Part shown: piece after piece, positions 36,144 through 45,802 of the stretch
Position numbering within the stretch: position 1 is the first letter of the stretch
Layout: each line of letters starts with the position of its first letter
Assembly: GCA_030532575.1 (NCBI GenBank)
Contig: JAUNKV010000001.1
Span: 62,001-126,000, forward strand
Source: Propionibacteriaceae bacterium
GTDB taxonomy: Bacteria > Actinomycetota > Actinomycetes > Propionibacteriales > Propionibacteriaceae
Length of the DNA: 64,000 bases
Reading direction: 5' to 3'
Made by a program: the position numbers and the translations under genes
The notes under the pieces: model-generated
Seen by the model: only the letters and a program-made list of their open reading frames with translations
Told to the model about the DNA's origin: nothing
Database searches by the model: none

Positions 36144-39100
36144 TCAGCTCCCCTTCCCGAAGCTGACCGCGCTCGGGCCCAGCAAGGCCTTGAGATCGGC
36201 GAACAGCGGGGAGCTCGGGGCCACCTTGAAGCCGTCCCCCAGCCGGAAGGTCTTGAGGCTGTCCCCCGTCCGCAACTGCAGGTGCACCTCAGCACTGCCG
36301 GGGTGCCCCGAGAGCACCTGTTTCAGGTTGGTGACCACACCGGGGGTGCATCTGACCGAGGGCAGGGTCAGCAGCACCGGCCCGAGCCCACCATCGGCGT
36401 TGACCTGGGGGGCGTGCACATCAGCGGCCCGCATCCGAACCCGATCCTCTGAGTCCTCGACGACCCCGCGCACGGCCACGATGGTGTCGGGGGCCAGGCA
36501 GTGAGCCACCGTGTCGTAGACCCGGGGGAAGACCGTCACCTCGATGGAGGCATCGAGGTCCTCCAGAGTGATGATGGCGTAGAACGCCCCGGTCTTGTTC
36601 ACCTTGCGTGCCACATGGGTGATGAGCCCACACACCGTGGTCTCCCCGCGTGCCCCGCCCTCACCGAACAGCGAGCCGATGGAGTGCTTGCCGTGCTGCA
36701 ACAGCACGTGCTCCAGGCCGTTGAGCGGGTGGTCGGAGACGTAGAGTCCGAGCATCTCGCGCTCGAAGGCCAGCTTGGTGCGCTTGTCCCACTCCGGCAG
36801 TTCCGGCACTGCCCGCAGCTCGACCCCACCAGAGGAGCTGTCATCCATCGCCCCGAACAGGTCGAACTGTCCGTTCTCCTCGTTCTTCTTCAGGTCAATG
36901 ACCGAGTCCACGGCCTCCTCGTGGATCTCCATGAGGGAGCGTCGGGTGTGACCGAGTTCGTCGAAGGCCCCGGCCTTGATGAGGGATTCGATCACCCGCT
37001 TGTTGCACATCAGCAGGGGGGCCTTGTCGAGGAAGTCGTTGAAGTCCTTCGCAGGTCCCGCCTCCGCCCGGGCCTCGGTCCAGGCCGAGACCACCTTGTC
37101 CCCGACGTTGCGCACCGCTCCCAGGCCGAAACGGATGTCCTTGCCGACGGGGGTGAAGGCGATCTCGGAGGAGTTGACATCCGGCGGCAGCACGTTGATG
37201 CCCATGTGGCGGCACTCGGCGAGATATCCAGCGGACTTGTCCTTGTCGTCACGCACCGACTGCAGCAGGGCCGCCATGTACTCGGTGGGATGATTGGCCT
37301 TGAGGTATGCGGTCCAGTAGGACACCACCCCGTAGGCGGCCGAGTGGGCCTTGTTGAAGGCGTAGTCCGAGAACGGCAGCAGGATGTTCCACAGCACATC
37401 GATGGGTTCCTGCCTGAACCCCCGCTCCTTCATGCCGGCGTTGAACCGCTCGTAGTGGGCGTCCAGCTCGGCCTTCTTCTTCTTGCCCATCGCACGACGC
37501 AACATGTCGGCGCCACCCAGGGTGTAGCCGGCCAGCTGCTGCGCGATGGCCATCACCTGCTCCTGGTAAACGATGAGCCCGTAGGTCTCCCCCAGAATCG
37601 GCTCCAGGGCCTCCGCCAGGTCGGGGTGGATCGGCTCCACCTGCTCCCGGCCGGTCTTGCGTCGGGCGTACTTGTTGTGGGAATCAGCACCCATCGGGCC
37701 GGGCCGGTAGAGCGCACCGACGGCGGAGATGTCGTCGAAGCAGTCGGGCTGCATGGATCGCAGCAGCGCCCGCATCGGGCCACCGTCGAGCTGGAACACC
37801 CCGAGCGTGTCGCCCCGCTGCAGGAGTTCATAGGTCGCGGGATCGGTCAGGGGCAGGTCCTCCAGGACCACGTCGATGCCCTTGTTGATCTGGATGTTGC
37901 GTACCGCGTCATCGATGACTGTGAGGTTGCGCAGCCCCAGGAAGTCCATCTTGATCAGCCCGAGGGATTCACAGCCGGGATAGTCGAACTGGGTGATGAT
38001 CGCCCCGTCGGACTCGCGTTTCATCACGGGGATGACGTCCTGCAGCGGAGCGTTGGACATGATCACCCCTGCCGCGTGGACCCCCCATTGGCGCTTCAGC
38101 CCCTCGATGCCTTTCGCGGCCTCGACAACGGTGCGCACCTCCGGGTCCGCGTTGTAGAGGTCACGGAACTCAGCCCCCTCGGCGTAGCGTTTGTGCTCCT
38201 CGTTGAACAGATCCGGCAGGGCCACGCCCTTGCCCATCACGTCGGCGGGCATCGCCTTGGTGATCTTCTCCCCCACCGCGTAGGGCATGTCGAGCACCCG
38301 GGAGGCGTCCTTGACCGCAGCCTTGGCCTTGATGGAACCGTAGGTGACAATCTGGGCCACCTTGTCGGAGCCGTACTTGCGGGTGACGTACTGGATCACC
38401 TCGCCACGACGGCGGTCGTCGAAGTCGATGTCGAAGTCCGGCATGGAGACGCGCTCCGGGTTGAGGAAGCGCTCGAAGAGCAGGCCGTGCTCGATGGGAT
38501 CGAGGTCGGTGATCCTGAGGGCGTAGGCGCACATCGACCCTGCCCCAGACCCTCGGCCCGGTCCCACCCGGATCCCGTTGTCCTTCGCCCAGTTGATGAA
38601 GTCCGCCACCACGAGGAAGTAGCCGGTGAAGCCCATCTTGGAGATGATCTGGGACTCGAACTCGGCCCGCTCGATCACCTCATCGGGGATGCCGTCGGGG
38701 TAACGCTGGTGCAGGCCCTTGTCGACCTCCTTGTGGAACCAGGAGTCCTCGTCCTCCCCCTCCGGGCAGTCGAATCGGGGCATGTAGGTCCCCATACCTT
38801 CGTCGAAGGTGGTTTCGATTCGTTCAGCGATGGCGAGGGTGTTGTCACAGGCCTCTGGAAGCTCGCTGAACAGGGCCCGCATCTCCTCGGGACTCTTGAG
38901 GTAGTAACCGGAACCGTCGAACTTGAACCGGTCGGTCTGGGCCTTGCGGGAACCGGCGGAGACGCACAGCAACGTGTCGTGGGCATCGGCGTCGTGGGCA
39001 TGGACGTAGTGCAGGTCGTTGGTGGCCACCAGCGGCAGGCGCAACTCACGCGCCAGACGCAGCAGGTCCTGGCGAACCCGGTTCTCGATCTCCAGGCCGT

Positions 39101-39671
39101 GGTCCATCAGCTCGACGTAGAAGTTGCCCTCACCGAAGATGTCGCGGAACTCCGCAGCAGCAGCCAGCGCGTTGTCGTACTGGCCGAGCCTGAGAAAGGT
39201 CTGCACCTCGCCGGAAGGGCAGCCGGTGGTGGCGATCAGCCCCTTGCCATGGGCGTTCAGGAGCTCCCGGTCGGCCCGGGGCTTGTAGAAGAACCCCTCC
39301 AGCGAGCTGCGCGAACTCAGCTTGAACAGGTTGTGCATCGCCTCCTGGTTCGAGGCCCACATCGTCATGTGGGTGTAGGCCCCCTTGGAGGCGACGTCAT
39401 CGCCGGTGCCGTCGCCGAACTGGACCCGTTTGCGCTCGGAACGGTGGGTGCGGGGGGTGAGGTAGGCCTCGAGCCCGATGATCGGTTTGACGTCGTAGTT
39501 CTTCGAGGCCTTGTAGAACTCGTAGGCCCCGAACAGGTTGCCGTGGTCGGTCATCGCCAGAGCAGGCATCCCCATCTGCTCGGCGCCTGCGAACAGATCG
39601 TTGATCCGAGCCGCCCCGTCGAGCATCGAGAACTCCGTGTGACAGTGCAGGTGCACGAATGACTGCGCCAC
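36144..39671 (-). CDS. dnaE: DNA polymerase III alpha subunit
   Basis: A 1175-residue C-family replicative polymerase (DnaE1 type). An N-terminal PHP domain begins HLHCHTEFSMLDGA; the catalytic acidic motif PDFDIDFDD is at 411-419, preceded by GPGRGSGAGS near 370-379. The fingers, helix-hairpin-helix and OB-fold regions follow. Length is normal for an essential replicase. The start is a GTG at 39671 with AAGGGGAG upstream. It leads the string dnaE, membrane protein, his operon. Confidence 0.97.
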   Translation of the reverse strand: MAQSFVHLHCHTEFSMLDGAARINDLFAGAEQMGMPALAMTDHGNLFGAYEFYKASKNYDVKPIIGLEAYLTPRTHRSERKRVQFGDGTGDDVASKGAYTHMTMWASNQEAMHNLFKLSSRSSLEGFFYKPRADRELLNAHGKGLIATTGCPSGEVQTFLRLGQYDNALAAAAEFRDIFGEGNFYVELMDHGLEIENRVRQDLLRLARELRLPLVATNDLHYVHAHDADAHDTLLCVSAGSRKAQTDRFKFDGSGYYLKSPEEMRALFSELPEACDNTLAIAERIETTFDEGMGTYMPRFDCPEGEDEDSWFHKEVDKGLHQRYPDGIPDEVIERAEFESQIISKMGFTGYFLVVADFINWAKDNGIRVGPGRGSGAGSMCAYALRITDLDPIEHGLLFERFLNPERVSMPDFDIDFDDRRRGEVIQYVTRKYGSDKVAQIVTYGSIKAKAAVKDASRVLDMPYAVGEKITKAMPADVMGKGVALPDLFNEEHKRYAEGAEFRDLYNADPEVRTVVEAAKGIEGLKRQWGVHAAGVIMSNAPLQDVIPVMKRESDGAIITQFDYPGCESLGLIKMDFLGLRNLTVIDDAVRNIQINKGIDVVLEDLPLTDPATYELLQRGDTLGVFQLDGGPMRALLRSMQPDCFDDISAVGALYRPGPMGADSHNKYARRKTGREQVEPIHPDLAEALEPILGETYGLIVYQEQVMAIAQQLAGYTLGGADMLRRAMGKKKKAELDAHYERFNAGMKERGFRQEPIDVLWNILLPFSDYAFNKAHSAAYGVVSYWTAYLKANHPTEYMAALLQSVRDDKDKSAGYLAECRHMGINVLPPDVNSSEIAFTPVGKDIRFGLGAVRNVGDKVVSAWTEARAEAGPAKDFNDFLDKAPLLMCNKRVIESLIKAGAFDELGHTRRSLMEIHEEAVDSVIDLKKNEENGQFDLFGAMDDSSSGGVELRAVPELPEWDKRTKLAFEREMLGLYVSDHPLNGLEHVLLQHGKHSIGSLFGEGGARGETTVCGLITHVARKVNKTGAFYAIITLEDLDASIEVTVFPRVYDTVAHCLAPDTIVAVRGVVEDSEDRVRMRAADVHAPQVNADGGLGPVLLTLPSVRCTPGVVTNLKQVLSGHPGSAEVHLQLRTGDSLKTFRLGDGFKVAPSSPLFADLKALLGPSAVSFGKGS

Positions 39672-39744
39672 GCCAACTCCCCTTCCATCGGCCGCTGCCC
39701 AACCCTACCCCTCATCCCGGGTTTTGCCCTCTGTCATGCTGGTG

Positions 39745-39770
39745 TCGTGTTCGGGCTGGCCCGAACACGA
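39745..39770. repeat. 11-bp-arm inverted repeat upstream of the two-component system
   Basis: Perfect arms TCGTGTTCGGG (39745-39755) and its complement (39760-39770) flank a CTGG spacer. It lies about 55 bases upstream of the histidine-kinase ATG, in the 153-base gap to dnaE, which otherwise holds nothing recognisable. It may be an operator, perhaps for the response regulator itself, or a stem-loop in the leader. Confidence 0.55.
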
Positions 39771-39824
39771 AGGACGCCAGCCAGCGGGATGGTCCCGCGC
39801 GGTGTGAAGGAGAAGGCTTGAACC

Positions 39825-41087
39825 ATGATCTCTTCATCATGGAATGCACTGACCTGGCGGCGCGTGAGCTACCTGCTCCTCGGTTTCCCGCTGCACCTGG
39901 CCGCCTTCGTCATCACCGTCGTCCTCGTCAGCCTCGGGGCAGGGCTGATCGTCATGATCTTCGGGGCCTTCGTCCTGGCCGCCGGAGTGTTGTTCGCCCG
40001 GTACTGCGCCATCGCTGAGCGACAGGTGGCGCAGACCCTCCTGGGCAGCGCGCCTGCTCCCGAGGTGGTCTACCGCCGTGGTTCAGGTACTGCGTTCCAG
40101 CGGCTCCGCACCCTGCTGACCGACCCACAGAGCTGGTTGGACGTGGCCTGGGTGGGGTTGGCCTTCGTCACCTCGACGCTGACCTGGTCGCTGCTCGTGA
40201 CCCTGCTCGCCGTGGGAATCGGCTCCCTGCTCGGCCCGATCGCGGTCCTGGTGTTCAACGGACCACTCGCCCACCTCCAGGGAAGCATGGGGCTCGGTGA
40301 ACTGATGGGACTGCCGATGCCCTGGCTCTTCGACCTCGGGCTCTACCTGCTGCTGGCGATTGCGTTCCTGCGTTTCGGCCCCGCCGTCATCGCCGGTCTC
40401 GCCTCGTTCCAGGCGGGGGTCGGTGAGCTCCTGCTGAATTCCCGGGCACGCCAGGAACAGCGCTACGACGACCTGCTGGGCTCCCGTCATGCCGCCCACC
40501 GCGCCGAGGCCGACGCCCTGCGACGGTTCGAGCGTGACATCCACGACGGCCCGCAGCAGCGGCTGGTGCGGCTCAACATGGACCTGGCCCGTGCCCGCCG
40601 CAAGATGGGCACCTCCCCCGAGGCTGCCGACGAGCTGCTGGCCCAGGCGATGCAGCAGACCCAGGACACCCTGGCCGAGCTGCGCAACCTCTCGCGTGGC
40701 ATCGCTCCCCCGGTGCTGGTGGACCGCGGGCTCGCCGCTGCCGTGGAGGAGGCCGTGACGGGCTCCCCCATCCCGGCCAGGTGCAGCGTCGCTGTCCCTG
40801 CGATGCCGCCACACATCGAGCATGCCGCCTATTTCGTGGTGGCCGAGGCCCTGGCCAATGCCAACAAGCACTCGGCGGCGACACAGATCCTGGTGGAGGT
40901 GGGCAGCGTCGGCAAGGAGGTCATGATCACCGTCGCCGACGACGGCGTGGGCGGTGCCGCCGCCTCGAAGGGGCACGGCCTGGCGGGTCTGGAGCAGCGG
41001 CTCCACGGGCTGGACGGTACGCTCACGGTCACCTCCCCTACCGGAGGACCAACGATTCTGGAGGCAGTCATCCCATGCGCATCCTGA
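39825..41087 (+). CDS. NarL-type sensor histidine kinase
   Basis: A 420-residue membrane kinase. The first 205 residues hold about five to six hydrophobic segments with short loops. A HisKA_3 dimerisation domain follows with phospho-acceptor His240 in RDIHDGPQQRL, and a HATPase domain carries the N-box EALANANKHS and G-box DDGVGG and GHGLAGLEQR. The signal sensed is unknown; the membrane part lacks a large extracellular domain, which suggests sensing of envelope stress or membrane state (inference). Its last 13 bases overlap the response-regulator gene. Confidence 0.9.
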   Translation: MISSSWNALTWRRVSYLLLGFPLHLAAFVITVVLVSLGAGLIVMIFGAFVLAAGVLFARYCAIAERQVAQTLLGSAPAPEVVYRRGSGTAFQRLRTLLTDPQSWLDVAWVGLAFVTSTLTWSLLVTLLAVGIGSLLGPIAVLVFNGPLAHLQGSMGLGELMGLPMPWLFDLGLYLLLAIAFLRFGPAVIAGLASFQAGVGELLLNSRARQEQRYDDLLGSRHAAHRAEADALRRFERDIHDGPQQRLVRLNMDLARARRKMGTSPEAADELLAQAMQQTQDTLAELRNLSRGIAPPVLVDRGLAAAVEEAVTGSPIPARCSVAVPAMPPHIEHAAYFVVAEALANANKHSAATQILVEVGSVGKEVMITVADDGVGGAAASKGHGLAGLEQRLHGLDGTLTVTSPTGGPTILEAVIPCAS

Positions 41088-41719
41088 CCGCTGACGACTC
41101 GGTGCTGCTCCGGGAGGGGATCAATCTGATCCTCGCGGAGGAAGGGCACGAGATCGTCGCCAGCGTCGGGGACGGTGATGCCCTGGTGCTGACCGCCCTG
41201 AAGCTCAGACCTGATCTGGTCATCGCCGACATCCGGATGCCTCCCAGCCACACCGACGAGGGGGTGCGGGCCGCCATCACCATCCGCGAGCAGTGGCCGA
41301 AGGCCCCGGTGCTGCTGCTCAGCCAGTACGTGGTCCCAGCCTATGTCACCGATCTCCTCGCCTCGGGGGATTCGCATCTGGGATACCTGCTCAAGGATCG
41401 GGTCGCGGACCTCGAGGCCTTCCTGGAGGCGGTGACCCGGGTGGCGACGGGTGGGTTGGTGCTGGACCCCGAGGTGGTCTCCCAGACACTGCGCCGGGGA
41501 GGCCCCCAGGACCCGGTGGCGGAGCTGACTCCCCGGGAGAGGGAGGTGTTGGAGCTCATGGCCGAGGGGCACACCAACGCGGGTATATCAGCGCGTCTGG
41601 TCGTCACCGAGGGGGCGGTGGAGAAACACACCCAGCGGATCTTCAGCAAGCTCGGCCTCCACCCTGATGCCTCCGTTCATCGACGGGTGAAGGCCGTGCT
41701 GACCCTGCTGAACCGGTGA
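41075..41719 (+). CDS. NarL/LuxR-family response regulator
   Basis: A 214-residue regulator with an N-terminal receiver domain (acidic pocket TADDS, phospho-acceptor Asp52 in LVIADIRMPP) and a C-terminal LuxR helix-turn-helix (LTPREREVLELMAEGHTNAGISARL). The ATG at 41075 gives the canonical receiver start; longer frames only overlap the kinase. It is co-transcribed with the kinase and may act on the inverted repeat upstream. It is convergent with the proline-rich protein gene, 4 bases away. Confidence 0.92.
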   Translation: MRILTADDSVLLREGINLILAEEGHEIVASVGDGDALVLTALKLRPDLVIADIRMPPSHTDEGVRAAITIREQWPKAPVLLLSQYVVPAYVTDLLASGDSHLGYLLKDRVADLEAFLEAVTRVATGGLVLDPEVVSQTLRRGGPQDPVAELTPREREVLELMAEGHTNAGISARLVVTEGAVEKHTQRIFSKLGLHPDASVHRRVKAVLTLLNR

Positions 41720-41723
41720 CCCG

Positions 41724-42875
41724 TCACTCCGGCGGCCGGAAGGAACTGAGCACCTGGCGCTCCAGGGCGACCCCGAGTTCACCCTCCTTGCCGACGTAGG
41801 AGACCGCGACGATGGCGTGGGCCTGTTGTCCTGAATCTCCGGTTCGGATGGCGGCTGAGACCCGGATTGCCGGGAAGTCGCAGTCGTGCTTCGTCTTGGG
41901 CACGAAGGTGACCGTCGAGAGGTGACCCTTGGTGCCGTCGGCGAAGGGGAACTCCATCGTGACCGGGTCCGGCACCAGGTAGTAGTCCCCCTCCCACTCG
42001 GTGTTGATGACCAGAGCCCAGAGGTGGGCGACGAAGCGCGAGTACTTCTGGGTGTTGACCGCCTTGTCGGTGGCCTTGGTGATCCCGACGAAGCTCAGGT
42101 CCTCACTTGCCTGGCAGGCATCCGGACCATGGACCGCGATTCCGTTGACCCCGACCGTGCGCCCCATCACCTGGTATCCCCGCAAGACCCCGGGTCCTTC
42201 CACCTTCCAGTCACTGGGGACCTGGTAGATGCCTCGCTCCCCTGCCACCGTCTGCCATGCTCCGGTCCAGGGGCCGGGGTCAGGGATGGTGGGCCAGGTC
42301 TGTTCAGGGGTGGCATCCGGGGCCTCGATCGGGGGACGGTTCTCGCGGGGCTGGATGAATCCGCCGCGACCGTTCTCGGGGTTGTATCCCGGGTTGGTGG
42401 GGTTGGAACCAGTCGCGGTCGGGGTCGGCGCCGGAAGCTCCGGGTGAACAGTCACCAAGTCCTCGGGCACCGGAGGTGGGGCATCGCCCGGCACCTGTTG
42501 TGCTGCTGGTGGGCTCGTCGGCGCGGTGGCGGTGGGGGTCGGTGAGGGCGGTGTGCTCTCAGGTGTCGGTGACGGGCTGGGTGCTGGCGGCTCGATGCTC
42601 GTCGAGGACTGGGGTTCCGGGGTGGCCTGATCGTTGCCCTTCGGCCACAGCAGGTAGCCCGCCATGACAGCGATCACCACCACGACGGCGATGATGGCGG
42701 CGATGAGTGGGCCGTTTCGGCGCGGCGGGGGCGGCGGGGCTTGGTACCAGCCGCCCGGGGGCGGCCCCGGAGGCAGCTGTGAGGGCGGCATCGGCGGGGG
42801 TGGTCCCGGGCTCCAACCGGGTGGCGGCGGGGGCTGCCCGCCTGCGGGGGTGAACTGTGGGCCTGGATGCGTCAC
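41724..42875 (-). CDS. Proline-rich single-pass membrane protein, unknown function
   Basis: A 383-residue protein with a 53-residue Pro/Gly-rich cytoplasmic N-terminus, one membrane helix at about 55-77, a Pro/Ser/Thr-rich linker to about 190 and an extracytoplasmic C-terminal domain (about 195-380). The C-terminal domain contains a possible Cys pair (DACQAS and KHDCDF). I do not recognise it. Proline-rich tails of this kind are common in actinobacterial envelope proteins. It lies 9 bases beyond the trpA 3' side on the opposite end and is not obviously part of the trp operon's function. Confidence 0.75.
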   Translation of the reverse strand: MTHPGPQFTPAGGQPPPPPGWSPGPPPPMPPSQLPPGPPPGGWYQAPPPPPRRNGPLIAAIIAVVVVIAVMAGYLLWPKGNDQATPEPQSSTSIEPPAPSPSPTPESTPPSPTPTATAPTSPPAAQQVPGDAPPPVPEDLVTVHPELPAPTPTATGSNPTNPGYNPENGRGGFIQPRENRPPIEAPDATPEQTWPTIPDPGPWTGAWQTVAGERGIYQVPSDWKVEGPGVLRGYQVMGRTVGVNGIAVHGPDACQASEDLSFVGITKATDKAVNTQKYSRFVAHLWALVINTEWEGDYYLVPDPVTMEFPFADGTKGHLSTVTFVPKTKHDCDFPAIRVSAAIRTGDSGQQAHAIVAVSYVGKEGELGVALERQVLSSFRPPE

Positions 42876-42884
42876 TGCAGCCTC

Positions 42885-43709
42885 CTACTGTCGGACTCCT
42901 GCACTCAATTCTGCCGTGAGCAGGGACAACTTCCTCAAATCTGAGGCGAGGTCCTCTCCCTCGGGTCCCAGGCAGCGCACCAGCGCGGAGCCGACGATGA
43001 CCGCGTCGGCATAGCTCGCCACCTCCGCGGCCTGGGTGCCGGTGCCCACTCCGAGCCCGATTCCGACGGGGAGCCCGGGGTCGATCTCACGTGCCCGCTC
43101 GGTGATGACGGGGGCGGCCACCGAGGTGGTGGCACGTACCCCGGTGACCCCCATGACGCTGGTGGCGTACACCCAGCCGCGGCAGGCCGTCATGGTCATG
43201 GCGATGCGTTCGGGGGTGCTGGAGGGGGCGATGAGGAAGATCCGGTCCAGGCCGTGGGCATCGGTGGCGGCGACCCATTCGTCGGTCTCGTCCGGGGTGA
43301 GGTCCGGTGTGATGACCCCCGCTCCCCCAGCCGCTGCCAGGTCCCGGGCGAAGGCATCGGGGCCGTACTGTTCGATGAGGTTCCAGTAGGTCATCACCAC
43401 GGGGGTGCGACCCGCCGCGGCGACGGTCTCGGCTGCGGTGAATGCGTCCCTGGTGCGCACCCCCCGGTTGAGGGCGCGGGTGGTGGCCTGCTGGATCACG
43501 GTGCCGTCGAGGAACGGGTCGGTGTAGGGAATCCCGATCTCGACGATGTCGGCCCCCTCACACAGCACCCGGTACGCGGCCATGCTGTCGGTGACGCTGG
43601 GGTAGCCGACCGGCAGGTAACCGACGAGGGCGGCGCGGCCCTCGTCGCGGCAGGCGGCGATGACCCGGCCGGAGATGCCGAGCCGGGCGGGGTCGGTGAA
43701 CGTGCTCAT
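42885..43709 (-). CDS. trpA: Tryptophan synthase alpha subunit
   Basis: A 274-residue TIM barrel. The catalytic Glu and Asp lie in [15 protein letters not shown], and phosphate-binding loops are visible near GVTGVR and [11 protein letters not shown]. It cleaves indole-3-glycerol phosphate and channels indole to TrpB. The ATG at 43709 overlaps the trpB stop (ATGA); a longer frame upstream only overlaps trpB. Confidence 0.95.
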   Translation of the reverse strand: MSTFTDPARLGISGRVIAACRDEGRAALVGYLPVGYPSVTDSMAAYRVLCEGADIVEIGIPYTDPFLDGTVIQQATTRALNRGVRTRDAFTAAETVAAAGRTPVVMTYWNLIEQYGPDAFARDLAAAGGAGVITPDLTPDETDEWVAATDAHGLDRIFLIAPSSTPERIAMTMTACRGWVYATSVMGVTGVRATTSVAAPVITERAREIDPGLPVGIGLGVGTGTQAAEVASYADAVIVGSALVRCLGPEGEDLASDLRKLSLLTAELSAGVRQ

Positions 43710-44944
43710 TCGAGTCCTCCCACGGTGCGGTCCGGGACGCCGGGCATGTCGAACCAGTCGAATGCGGTGGCCACGTCCTTGTCCCCTCGACCGGACAGGC
43801 ACACCAGTATTCGGGGTTGCAGGTCGGGGTGCTCCTCGGCCAACCGCAGGCCCAGGCGCCTCGCCCCGGCGACGGCGTGGGCGGACTCGATGGCGGGGAT
43901 GATGCCCTCGGTGCGGGTCAGCAGCCGGAAGGCCTCCATCGCCTCGGCGTCGGTGACCGGTTCGTAGCTGGCCCGGCCGGTGTCGGCGAGCCAGGCGTGC
44001 TCCGGACCCACCCCGGGATAGTCGAGCCCGGCGGAGATGGAGTGGGACTCCTTGGTCTGGCCGTCCTCGGTCTGGAGCACGAAGGTGCGGGCCCCGTGCA
44101 GCACCCCGGGGCGTCCGGCCCCGATGGTGGCGGCGTGTCGCCCGGTCTCCACGCCCTCACCCGCTGCCTCGATGCCGAGCAGCGAGACCGTCTGGTCCGC
44201 GATGAAATCCGCGAAGGCCCCGATGGCGTTGGAGCCACCACCGACGGCGGCCACCACCCAGTCGGGCAGCCCGCCGTGTTCGTCGAGCAGCTGCTGACGC
44301 GCCTCGGTGGAGATGACCCGCTGGAGTTCCCGCACCAGGTAGGGGAACGGGTGGGGGCCACCGACGGTGCCGATCAGGTAGTGGGTGTGATCGACGGTGG
44401 ACACCCAGTCCCGCATCGCCTCGTTCATCGCATCCTTGAGGGTGCGCGAGCCGGAGGCCACCGCGTGGACCTCGGCGCCGAGCAGCTGCATCCGGGCCAC
44501 GTTGAGGGCCTGGCGTCTGGTGTCCACCTCCCCCATGTAGATGCGGCACTCCAGGCCGAGCAGCGCGGCGGCCGTCGCGGTGGCCACGCCGTGCTGTCCG
44601 GCCCCGGTCTCGGCGATGACCCGGGTCTTGCCCATCCGCCGGGTGAGCAGGGCCTGGCCCAGCACGTTGTTGATCTTGTGTGCCCCGGTGTGGTTCAGGT
44701 CCTCACGCTTGAGCAGGATGGTGGCGTTGCCGCACTCGCGGGAGAAGTTCCGCGCCACCGTGACGGGAGTGGGACGCCCCGCGTAGTTGCGCTGCAAATC
44801 CGCCAGCTCGGCTGTGAACCTCGGGTCGGCCTGGGCGGCCTTGAACTCGGCGTCCAGCTCGGCCAGGGCGGCGCGCAGCGCCTCCGGGACGAAGGTGCCA
44901 CCAAACCGACCGAAGTGGCCGCGGGCATCGGGAAGGGAGGTCAT
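43706..44944 (-). CDS. trpB: Tryptophan synthase beta subunit
   Basis: A 412-residue PLP enzyme. The PLP Lys90 is in [14 protein letters not shown], and the phosphate loop is GGGSNAIG. It condenses indole and serine. The ATG at 44944 is chosen because AGGA lies just upstream; an ATG three codons earlier overlaps that site. An 84-base gap to trpC contains no gene I can see; usual neighbours such as trpD or trpM-like genes are absent. Confidence 0.96.
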   Translation of the reverse strand: MTSLPDARGHFGRFGGTFVPEALRAALAELDAEFKAAQADPRFTAELADLQRNYAGRPTPVTVARNFSRECGNATILLKREDLNHTGAHKINNVLGQALLTRRMGKTRVIAETGAGQHGVATATAAALLGLECRIYMGEVDTRRQALNVARMQLLGAEVHAVASGSRTLKDAMNEAMRDWVSTVDHTHYLIGTVGGPHPFPYLVRELQRVISTEARQQLLDEHGGLPDWVVAAVGGGSNAIGAFADFIADQTVSLLGIEAAGEGVETGRHAATIGAGRPGVLHGARTFVLQTEDGQTKESHSISAGLDYPGVGPEHAWLADTGRASYEPVTDAEAMEAFRLLTRTEGIIPAIESAHAVAGARRLGLRLAEEHPDLQPRILVCLSGRGDKDVATAFDWFDMPGVPDRTVGGLE

Positions 44945-45028
44945 GTCGGGCATCCTACGGCACCTGCTGCACGGTGGAACCCGATGCTGCTGGGGCCCGG
45001 TGGTCCTGAGACCTCGCAAGCGCCCCTC

Positions 45029-45802
45029 TCAGTTGATTGCGCTGAACCCGGTGACCGCCGCTGCCGGGTCGCCATGTTTGACCAGGGCCTCGCCCACCAG
45101 GATGGCATCGGCCCCCTCGGCGCGGACCCGGCGGGCCTCGTCGGGGGTGAAGATGCCGGATTCGGCCACCTTGATGCACCCCTGTGGGATCAAGGAGGCG
45201 AGCCTGCCGAACTGGGCCAGGTCCACCTCCAGGGTCTTGAGGTTGCGGTTGTTGACCCCGATCACCTCTGCCCCGACCGCCACCGCCCGCTCGATCTCCG
45301 ATGCGGTGTGGGTCTCCACCAGCGCGGTCATCCCGAGCTCCTCGCTCAGCGCCAGGAAGTCCCGCAGCTGGGCATCGTCCAGCGCGGCGACGATGAGCAG
45401 CACCAGGTCCGCCCCGTGCGCGCGGGCCTCGAAGAACTGGTAGGGCTCCACCATGAAGTCCTTGCGAAGCAGGGGGGTGGCCACGCTCGCCCGCACCGCG
45501 TCGAGGTCAGCCAGGCTGCCGTTGAAGCGTCGCCGCTCGGTGAGCACCGAGATGGCAGCCGCTCCCCCGGCCTCGTAAGCCACGGCCAGCTGGGCCGGGT
45601 CAGGGATCGCCGCCAGGTCCCCCTTGCTCGGGGAACGCCGCTTGACCTCCGCGATCACCCGCAGGCTCTCCCCCCGCAGCCGGACCGGCCGGGCCGGGGC
45701 TGCGGCCCGCGCGGCAGCCTCCACCTCCGCCAGCGGGAGGGCCGCCTGACGCGCCGCCAGGTCCTCACGCACCCCGGCGATGATCTGGTCGAGAACACTC
45801 AT
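45029..45802 (-). CDS. trpC: Indole-3-glycerol phosphate synthase
   Basis: A 257-residue TIM barrel with the catalytic Lys block [15 protein letters not shown] and [13 protein letters not shown]. It is single-function (no fused TrpF). The ATG at 45802 follows GGGGGAG and overlaps the trpE stop (ATGA). Confidence 0.95.
   Translation of the reverse strand: MSVLDQIIAGVREDLAARQAALPLAEVEAAARAAAPARPVRLRGESLRVIAEVKRRSPSKGDLAAIPDPAQLAVAYEAGGAAAISVLTERRRFNGSLADLDAVRASVATPLLRKDFMVEPYQFFEARAHGADLVLLIVAALDDAQLRDFLALSEELGMTALVETHTASEIERAVAVGAEVIGVNNRNLKTLEVDLAQFGRLASLIPQGCIKVAESGIFTPDEARRVRAEGADAILVGEALVKHGDPAAAVTGFSAIN

Noticed and set aside
36501..39662. A plus-strand open frame of over 1,000 codons
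   Set aside because: It lies wholly antisense to dnaE, whose motifs are intact, and its composition (Gly/His/Arg/Leu-rich) is typical of a GC-rich shadow frame.
39745..39770. SOS (LexA) box upstream of the two-component system or dnaE
   Set aside because: The arms contain GTTC/GAAC but the spacing and orientation do not match the actinobacterial TCGAAC-N4-GTTCGA consensus.
41716..41727. Terminator between the response regulator and the proline-rich protein gene
   Set aside because: Only a 5-base stem (GTGAC/GTCAC) that results from the two opposing stop codons.
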